From the NCBI GenBank assembly GCA_029934875.1, contig JAOZLK010000011.1:1-20499 (forward strand): 20,499 nucleotides of DNA. Reading direction: 5' to 3'. The notes under the pieces are model-generated. The model was not told the DNA's origin, did not search any database, and worked only from the letters and a program-made list of their open reading frames with translations. The translations under genes and the position numbers were made by a program. Positions 15,437 through 20,499 of this stretch are shown piece by piece; position 1 is the first letter of the stretch; each line of letters begins with the position of its first letter. Source of the stretch: Bacteroidales bacterium (lineage in GTDB: Bacteria > Bacteroidota > Bacteroidia > Bacteroidales > GCA-2748055).

Positions 15437-17008
15437 ATGAAGAAAACGATCAAAATTAATCTGAACGGGACCATCTTCAACATAGATGATGATGCCTATG
15501 AAAAACTAAAATCCTACCTGGATACCATCAGCAGGTATTTCTCGAACAAACAGGAGAGCAAGGAGATTATTGATGATATCGAAGCGAGGATTGCAGAGTT
15601 GTTTCTGGAAAAAGTATCGGCTGAAAACCAGGTGATCACTCTGACCATTGTAAACCAGGTTATCGATATCATGGGAAATCCGGAAGATATCGCCGATACC
15701 GGGGAGGGAAGTGAGGAACAAAGATCTTTCCACGAAACCTACTCCACCAGCAAAAAACTATATCGGGATGATGAGAATTCAGTAATCGGTGGAGTTTGTG
15801 GAGGACTATCTGCCTATTTCAATATGGATCCCGTGATTTTCAGGCTTCTCTTTGTGATCTTCTTCTTTGCCGGGGGAGCCTCCATCCTGGTATACATAAT
15901 CCTGTGGATCGTACTACCTAAAGCAGAAACTGCCGCTCAAAAACTGGAAATGCGTGGAGAGAAGGTGAATGTTTCCAACCTGGAAAAAAAAATTCGTGAA
16001 GAATACGATAGTGTAAAAAAAAACGTAAAAGATAATGTGTCCCGGGCAGCCAGCTCTGAAACTTACCATAAGGCACGGAGCGGAGCCTCAGATTTTTTTG
16101 AGGTTTTGGGAAAAATTCTTCTGGTGTTCATTAAGGTCATCTTAATAATTATTGGCACCAGCCTGGTTATCGCAGGTATCGGGATTCTGATCGGACTTAT
16201 CACCCTCCCTTTTGCGGGAGTGCACCTTTTCCCCTTCGAATCTTACAATTTTTCCCTTGGTGATATACTTATACCCTTTACCGATCCTGTATCGCTTACC
16301 CTTCTGACCATTGCTGTCACACTATTGATCCTCATTCCCATAAGTGCAATGATCTATGCCCTGATCAGACTGATATTTAATATCAAGACCCGTAACCGGG
16401 GACTGGGCGTCGGAGCACTGGTATTATGGCTGGTTTGCCTCTTTTCCATAGTCGGAATCGTGGCCTTCGAAAGCAGTAACTATTCAGATGTTGGGCGGGA
16501 AAGTATCTCCCAGGAAATAACGATCGGATCGGATACACTCTACATAAAAATCAATGCGGATCAGGAAGAATACCTGGAAGATGAATCCATCATCGACCTG
16601 GACGACAGGTGGTTTCTCCTGGAAGATGCAGAAGCTTTTTATGGAAAAATCAACATTGACCTAGAGCAGACCGGGGGTGACGAGTTCATCCTGGAGATTG
16701 AAAAAGAATCGAAAGGTAAAAACTGGGATCATGCCAAAGAGAATGCTGGAACCATCGACTATGGCTTTCATATTAAAGGGAATAAGCTGATACTGGATCC
16801 TTACTATTCCGTGGGACTGGAGAATAAATGGAGGTTTCCAAGAGTGGAGACCACCATACGAATTCCCGAAGGAAAAGTGGTTGTACTGGATCGTGAAACC
16901 AGGAACTATCTGGATGGAATTCGCAATGTGAATCACCTTTCAGATTGGAATATGGCTGGAAAAACCTGGCAAATGACCGAAGAAGGGCTGGAATTACTTG
17001 CAGAATAA
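15437..17008 (+). CDS. PspC domain membrane protein
   Basis: A 523-residue inner-membrane protein. Residues 1-90 form a cytoplasmic domain common in PadR-linked PspC proteins (KTIKINLNGTIFNIDDDAY at the start). The PspC domain covers about 108-163, with SVIGGVCGGLSAYFNMDP followed by a hydrophobic helix (135-160). A charged, helical linker (165-215) leads to three further membrane stretches at about 226-258, 284-312 and 325-344. Residues 345-523 are soluble and rich in acidic residues and beta-strands, probably periplasmic. PspC proteins take part in envelope stress responses in other bacteria; here the role is inferred. It follows padR by 9 bp and is likely repressed by it. No terminator is visible before the tRNA-Gln promoter that begins next to its stop. 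Confidence 0.9.
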   Translation: MKKTIKINLNGTIFNIDDDAYEKLKSYLDTISRYFSNKQESKEIIDDIEARIAELFLEKVSAENQVITLTIVNQVIDIMGNPEDIADTGEGSEEQRSFHETYSTSKKLYRDDENSVIGGVCGGLSAYFNMDPVIFRLLFVIFFFAGGASILVYIILWIVLPKAETAAQKLEMRGEKVNVSNLEKKIREEYDSVKKNVKDNVSRAASSETYHKARSGASDFFEVLGKILLVFIKVILIIIGTSLVIAGIGILIGLITLPFAGVHLFPFESYNFSLGDILIPFTDPVSLTLLTIAVTLLILIPISAMIYALIRLIFNIKTRNRGLGVGALVLWLVCLFSIVGIVAFESSNYSDVGRESISQEITIGSDTLYIKINADQEEYLEDESIIDLDDRWFLLEDAEAFYGKINIDLEQTGGDEFILEIEKESKGKNWDHAKENAGTIDYGFHIKGNKLILDPYYSVGLENKWRFPRVETTIRIPEGKVVVLDRETRNYLDGIRNVNHLSDWNMAGKTWQMTEEGLELLAE

Positions 17009-17029
17009 TTCTATTATTTAGTATATTTG
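16998..17029 (+). promoter_or_regulatory. Promoter of tRNA-Gln
   Basis: TTG at 16998-17000, a 21-bp spacer, and TATATTTG at 17022-17029. The -33 part lies inside the last codons of the PspC-domain gene. Transcription would begin near 17036, about 17 bases before the tRNA. Confidence 0.65.
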
Positions 17030-17052
17030 CAGCCGGTTTTCGCAAGCACTAT

Positions 17053-17125
17053 TGACCCGTGGTGTAATTGGCAACACATCTGATTTTGGTTCAGAAGAGT
17101 CCAGGTTCGAGCCCTGGCGGGTCAA
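17053..17125 (+). tRNA. tRNA-Gln (anticodon TTG)
   Basis: Seventy-three bases with a full cloverleaf: acceptor TGACCCG with CGGGTCA, anticodon stem TCTGA/TCAGA around the loop TTTTGGT (anticodon TTG), and T-arm CCAGGTTCGAGCCCTGG. The discriminator is A, and CCA is not encoded. It has its own promoter and terminator, so it is an independent transcription unit. Confidence 0.97.
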
Positions 17126-17141
17126 CAGAGAAAAACAAATG

Positions 17142-17172
17142 CCCTGTCTCCTTAGGAGACGGGGTATTTTTT
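17142..17172 (+). terminator. Intrinsic terminator of tRNA-Gln
   Basis: CCCTGTCTCC (17142-17151) pairs with GGAGACGGGG (17155-17164), ten pairs including one G·T, around a 3-base loop. It is followed by TATTTTTT (17165-17172). The last T residues overlap the stop codon of the convergent oxidoreductase gene. Confidence 0.88.
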
Positions 17173-18496
17173 AACCATTCAGCACCCAACCTTTCCGATA
17201 TTTCTTGTGAAGATAATCGTTGGCTTTGGAATCATTTGTCACACGTCCTGCGGCTGAATCATATTTCAACTCTTTCCCTGCCCGATGTGCAACAAGCCCA
17301 AGCATTAAGGTTTCAATCATGCGACCGGCATAATCAAAATCGCAGGAAGTCTTCAGGTCACCTTTACATGCGTTAATCCATTGACCAACAAAATTACCAT
17401 GAGGAGGCGCTACTTCATTGCTGCCGGGAGAATCATAGTAGGTCATATCTGCTCCCTCCCTTGCCGGAACCAGCATTCGAGTGCGGAAATCTGCTATAAG
17501 GGCACCTTTCGTGCCTTTAAACATGGCTCCATGACCAATTTTAGAAATATCGATGGCAGGATGTGGAGTTTTGGGCTTTAATGTACCCTGAAACCACTCC
17601 ACGCTGATTTCCCCCCGCCAGTCATTGGCTGGAAAACTAAAGGTATTATGAAGATCTGATGGGCAAACTTCCTTGTTATAAGGGTCGCCACTGGCCACGA
17701 CGCTAGTGGGGAGTCCTGCATCTATGGCATTCCAGGCAAGATCCATCGTATGGCTGCCCATATCTCCCACTTGCCAGCTTCCAAAATCATGGTACATATT
17801 CCAAAGCAGGCAGCCTGCCCCGGGTCTTGCACCGAAATAGCCGGGATTAAAGGGATGCATTTGAACAGGACCGATCCATTGCTCCCAATCAATATCGTTC
17901 GGGGCGGGACCAGCTGATGGGAGATAAGCGGTTTTATCGTGTGTCCGGTTGCCCCAAGCCTGGACTTCCTGCAGATCACCGATTGCACCCATACGTACCA
18001 ACTCGGAGACACGGTCAAAATTTTCGTGGGCATGGCGCTGGGTCCCATGCTGGGTGGCCAGTTTGTCTTTGTTCGCCAGGTAAACTTTCCGTACCTCACG
18101 TGCCTCTCCAACACATTCTCCAAGCGGTTTTTCGCAAAAAACATGCAATCCGCGGTTCATGGCCCAAATGCTGATAAATGCGTGGTGATGATCCGGTGTT
18201 GCGATTAGGACTGCATCTATATCTTTTTGCTCAAGACATTTGCGCCAGTCAATGTATTGTTTAGCATTGGGATATTGCTTTGCCGCCAATGCCATATTGC
18301 CGGCATGTACGTCACAAATTGCAACCACATTCTCGCTCTCCAGGGAACGATAATGTTGACTGCCACGGCCATGAGCGCCGATCAGGGCAATATTCAGTTT
18401 ATCCTGAACACCTTTGGCTGCATGGATACCTCCAGGAAGGATCAATAGACCAGCACCGGTTGCGGCAGCAGATTTAACAAAATTTCGTCTTTTCAT
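17171..18496 (-). CDS. Tat-exported Gfo/Idh/MocA family oxidoreductase
   Basis: A 441-residue NAD(P)-dependent oxidoreductase acting on a sugar or related polyol. It carries a twin-arginine signal (KRRNFVKSAAATGAG, 2-16), so it is exported folded, probably with bound cofactor. The Rossmann part starts at NIALIGAHGRGSQ (35-47, glycine-rich loop), IATPDHHH (98-105) is the family's cofactor-side motif, and CEKPLGE (121-127) holds the catalytic-site lysine K123. The C-terminal substrate domain includes GDMGSHTMDLAWNAID, a pattern of the exported Bacteroidota/Planctomycetes subgroup. It is alone on its strand; I find no convincing promoter box in the 221 bp upstream. Its stop overlaps the tRNA-Gln terminator. 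The substrate is unknown; it may act with the Tat-exported isomerase-like protein encoded at 11681. Confidence 0.92.
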   Translation of the reverse strand: MKRRNFVKSAAATGAGLLILPGGIHAAKGVQDKLNIALIGAHGRGSQHYRSLESENVVAICDVHAGNMALAAKQYPNAKQYIDWRKCLEQKDIDAVLIATPDHHHAFISIWAMNRGLHVFCEKPLGECVGEAREVRKVYLANKDKLATQHGTQRHAHENFDRVSELVRMGAIGDLQEVQAWGNRTHDKTAYLPSAGPAPNDIDWEQWIGPVQMHPFNPGYFGARPGAGCLLWNMYHDFGSWQVGDMGSHTMDLAWNAIDAGLPTSVVASGDPYNKEVCPSDLHNTFSFPANDWRGEISVEWFQGTLKPKTPHPAIDISKIGHGAMFKGTKGALIADFRTRMLVPAREGADMTYYDSPGSNEVAPPHGNFVGQWINACKGDLKTSCDFDYAGRMIETLMLGLVAHRAGKELKYDSAAGRVTNDSKANDYLHKKYRKGWVLNG

Positions 18497-18672
18497 AACT
18501 TCTGTCTTTTTAGAAGAATACCTGCCAGCTTTGGGATGGTTTTTCGGAATGATCAGGCATCTTAGATTAGTCGTTGGTTAAAACGCAAGTTAAAGCCTTA
18601 TTGCATATGAGTCAAACTATCAAGCTCAGCTCCAAAAAAAGTCTCTATAAAGCAAAATTTAAAAGAATTCAT

Positions 18673-18680
18673 TACATTTG
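18673..18680 (+). promoter_or_regulatory. -7 promoter element of the small exported protein gene
   Basis: TACATTTG fits TAnnTTTG, 37 bp before the ATG at 18718. No TTG is found at the expected -33 distance. The rest of the 18497-18717 gap is AT-rich and shows no other structure I can support. Confidence 0.5.
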
Positions 18681-18717
18681 AATCAGGTCACTGCAGACCA
18701 GATAAAACCAACTGAAA

Positions 18718-19182
18718 ATGAAAAATTTTATATTTATTCTTGCTCTTGCATTTTTGTCTGCTACAGCCTTTGGACAGAAGGTGAATCTTTCCGGCGACTG
18801 GAAGCTCAACGAGAGTAAAAGTGAACTGGGGTATGAGTTCAGCCTTGCTCCAAAAGTCATGAAAGTAGAACATACCAGGAAGACTCTTGACCTCACAAGT
18901 ACCAGTGAGTGGGATGGCCAGGAGATTGAAAGTAAGTCGCACTACACCCTGGACGGAGAAATATCTGAAAACGTTGGATTTGCGGAGTCTGTTACCAAAT
19001 CAACCGCAAGCTTTGATAAAAAGGCCGGGACCCTAAAAATCGTCACCAATGGCTCTGTTGAAGGAATGGATTATACCCTCACACAGGTAATGTCCATGAA
19101 AGAAGATAATCTGGTGGTGGAATCGGAAGCCGCTTCGGACATGGGTGAGATGGTGGAAACCTTTGTATTTGACAAAGAGTAA
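18718..19182 (+). CDS. Small exported protein of unknown function
   Basis: A 154-residue protein with a signal peptide (MKNFIFILALAFLSATAFGQ), so it is periplasmic or secreted. The mature part starts KVNLSGDWKLNESKSELG and consists of short alternating beta-strand-like stretches ending in EMVETFVFDKE, which suggests a small all-beta fold. The opening SGDWKLN…KS pattern recurs in uncharacterised exported Bacteroidota proteins and recalls lipocalin-like or THAP4/nitrobindin-like barrels, but I cannot assign it. No cysteines or catalytic motif are seen. It has its own -7 element; the next gene begins 60 bp after its stop and has its own box. It should be labelled hypothetical. Confidence 0.8.
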   Translation: MKNFIFILALAFLSATAFGQKVNLSGDWKLNESKSELGYEFSLAPKVMKVEHTRKTLDLTSTSEWDGQEIESKSHYTLDGEISENVGFAESVTKSTASFDKKAGTLKIVTNGSVEGMDYTLTQVMSMKEDNLVVESEAASDMGEMVETFVFDKE

Positions 19183-19218
19183 TACGTCCCCAAACGCTCC
19201 CCGATATTTATTTCGTAT

Positions 19219-19226
19219 TAGCTTTG
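19219..19226 (+). promoter_or_regulatory. -7 promoter element of the beta-barrel protein gene
   Basis: TAGCTTTG fits TAnnTTTG and lies 16 bp before the ATG at 19243. The expected -33 TTG is absent, so support is modest. Confidence 0.4.
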
Positions 19227-19242
19227 TTTAAATCGCGTGCTG

Positions 19243-19869
19243 ATGTTATTAAAAAGAGCTCTTTATCTGGCTGTCTTCCTTATTATATCTGTAGCTGGCC
19301 AGGCACAGATCAATGTTTACCTTGGGGGAAACATACAGGGAAACTATTCCTGGATCAGGGGAGATGAACCTACTAAGGAACCCGGTTTCGGTGCAGGAGT
19401 TAGTTTTGTCTATTGGGAATATGAATACTGGTTCCTGAAAGCTGGTATCGACTATACTCGTAAAACTTCCACGATACTGGAGTACCCGGACGATTATGGA
19501 GTTGAACCGGAAAACTCGGATGATAAGATCAACATTACCTATACGGAACAGAGCATCGGGATACCATTAACGGTCTACTTTCGTCCCTGGGAACAGGGCC
19601 CCAATTCAATATTGCTTTCCGGGACCCTTAATACGATTATCGTAGCCAGCTTGAAGTTGAATTCGGAAGAATATGGTGAGCTTGTCAAGAAAGGGACCGA
19701 TGTAAAAACCAGATTAAAAAGCAATGTGGGCATTGGTGTGGGATATCAGCGGCAACTGGATAAGCATAAATTCCTGAATATTATCCCTTCCTATAACATT
19801 GATCTGAGAGGGGATCCGGCCTTCAACTCCATAACACTTACTGTTGAATTTATTTTTGGAATTTATTGA
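19243..19869 (+). CDS. Outer membrane beta-barrel protein (PorT-like family)
   Basis: A 208-residue protein with a signal peptide (MLLKRALYLAVFLIISVAGQAQ). The mature chain shows alternating aromatic and polar strands typical of small outer membrane barrels, for example GFGAGVSFVYWEYEYWFLKAG, and ends in VEFIFGIY, with the C-terminal aromatic residue expected for barrel insertion. It fits the porin-like OMP_b-brl_2/PorT group common in Bacteroidota; its ligand or role cannot be read. The ATG at 19243 is preferred over a GTG two codons upstream because it gives a compact signal peptide. Its stop overlaps that of the convergent metallopeptidase gene by 7 bp. Confidence 0.8.
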   Translation: MLLKRALYLAVFLIISVAGQAQINVYLGGNIQGNYSWIRGDEPTKEPGFGAGVSFVYWEYEYWFLKAGIDYTRKTSTILEYPDDYGVEPENSDDKINITYTEQSIGIPLTVYFRPWEQGPNSILLSGTLNTIIVASLKLNSEEYGELVKKGTDVKTRLKSNVGIGVGYQRQLDKHKFLNIIPSYNIDLRGDPAFNSITLTVEFIFGIY

Positions 19870-20499
19870 TCAGGAAGCTCTCCAGGAAAACACATGATCT
19901 GCTGGCTCCTTAATTCCCTACGCAACTGTAAGGATTGTCCCCCCGTAACACCATCGAGCTCTTCCCAGAATTGCTGGCTATGATCAGGGATCCTGGTATG
20001 CGCTAGTTCATGTAATATCACATAGTCAGAAAGATATTCCGGAAGCATCACAAGCCAGCTGTTCAGATTGATGCTCTTCCTGGCAGTGCAGCTTCCCCAC
20101 CGGCTTTTCATCTTCCTGATTTTCAGTCCAGTTATCGTATATCCATGTTTTCCCGACAGTTTCCTAACCCTTGCTGGTAAATACTCCAGCGCCTCCTTTT
20201 GCAGCATTCTCCAAATGGCTGCTTCAACATCCACATCGCCCCGAAGCAAGTGCACAGGATGTTCCTTTCCCCTGATCTGAATGAGCCCTCCTTCAGGCGG
20301 TAAAGTTCCTCTGCAATCCTGATGATTCAAGCCATTTAGGCGCTTTCTTACCCACTCTTGCTTTGAAAGGAAAAAACGTTCAGCTTTCCTCTGACTCACT
20401 AAGCGGGGGATGGTTACCCTAAGCTCTCCCTGCTGATTTATCCTGATGGAAAGGTTCCTTGCCCGCTTACTTTTGACATAAGAAACATCCCCAAGCCCT
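19863..20499 (-). CDS. YgjP-like (M48-related) zinc metallopeptidase, 5' partial
   Basis: The C-terminal 211 residues of a YgjP/DUF45-type metallopeptidase; the frame is open to the right edge. A GTG at 20399 is not the start, because the upstream codons encode SYVKSKRARNLSIRIN and ELRVTIPRLVS, the usual YgjP N-terminal strands. The zinc site is HELAH at 20012-19998 (VILHELAHTRIPDHSQQFWEEL region), with the third ligand in DHSQQFW and the family's MKSRWGSC motif about 27 residues earlier. No signal or membrane segment is seen, so it is probably cytoplasmic. Substrates of the family are unknown; an M48-like or SprT-like relationship is known from the fold. It is convergent with the beta-barrel gene. 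Confidence 0.9.
   Translation of the reverse strand, partial: GLGDVSYVKSKRARNLSIRINQQGELRVTIPRLVSQRKAERFFLSKQEWVRKRLNGLNHQDCRGTLPPEGGLIQIRGKEHPVHLLRGDVDVEAAIWRMLQKEALEYLPARVRKLSGKHGYTITGLKIRKMKSRWGSCTARKSINLNSWLVMLPEYLSDYVILHELAHTRIPDHSQQFWEELDGVTGGQSLQLRRELRSQQIMCFPGELPDQ

Noticed and set aside
1..20499. Defence island, prophage, integrative element or CRISPR array
   Set aside because: No spaced direct repeats, integrase, transposase or known defence gene is seen, and both tRNA genes lack adjacent attachment-site duplications.

Overview
The window looks like ordinary chromosome from a member of the Bacteroidota, probably a free-living or marine Bacteroidales/Marinilabiliales-type organism. 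The reasons are the gene order ftsX–DUF3098–uppP–truB–queA, the families present (GH3-like adenylating enzyme, deoxynucleoside kinase, PadR–PspC pair, PorT-like barrel, Tat-exported Gfo/Idh and isomerase-like proteins), the general lack of Shine-Dalgarno sites, and repeated promoter elements of the Bacteroidota form TAnnTTTG, three of them with a TTG element 20-21 bp upstream. No phage, transposon, CRISPR or plasmid gene is visible.

Left part (1-8531, all + strand). The window opens inside a membrane-anchored class III adenylate cyclase whose N-terminal end looks like a Y_Y_Y/two-component-propeller sensor and whose C-terminal end is a degenerate HD domain. Next come a branched-chain aminotransferase with its own promoter, then a tight envelope and tRNA-modification run: ftsX, DUF3098, uppP, truB, queA, then a GH3-family enzyme and a deoxynucleoside kinase.

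Middle (8532-14622). A 93-bp nested palindrome separates the kinase gene from a convergent, exported 944-residue M16 zinc peptidase. A Tat-exported TIM-barrel isomerase-like protein follows, then a bidirectional terminator shared with a tRNA-Asn gene on the opposite strand, a PfkB-family (adenosine kinase-like) kinase, and a convergent DUF2797 protein.

Right part (14623-20499). Divergent promoters lie between DUF2797 and a three-gene unit: a small exported protein of unknown function, a PadR repressor, and a PspC-domain membrane protein. A 14-bp perfect inverted repeat flanks this promoter. After it come tRNA-Gln with promoter and terminator, a convergent Tat-exported Gfo/Idh/MocA oxidoreductase, two small exported proteins (one a beta-barrel), and the C-terminal part of a YgjP-like zinc metallopeptidase that runs off the right edge.

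Most of the content is housekeeping. The parts most worth a second look are the cyclase with a dead HD domain, the PadR-linked inverted repeat with the unknown exported protein, the 8541-8633 palindrome, and the possible GIY-YIG-like core in the DUF2797 protein. I see no clear new defence or mobile system.
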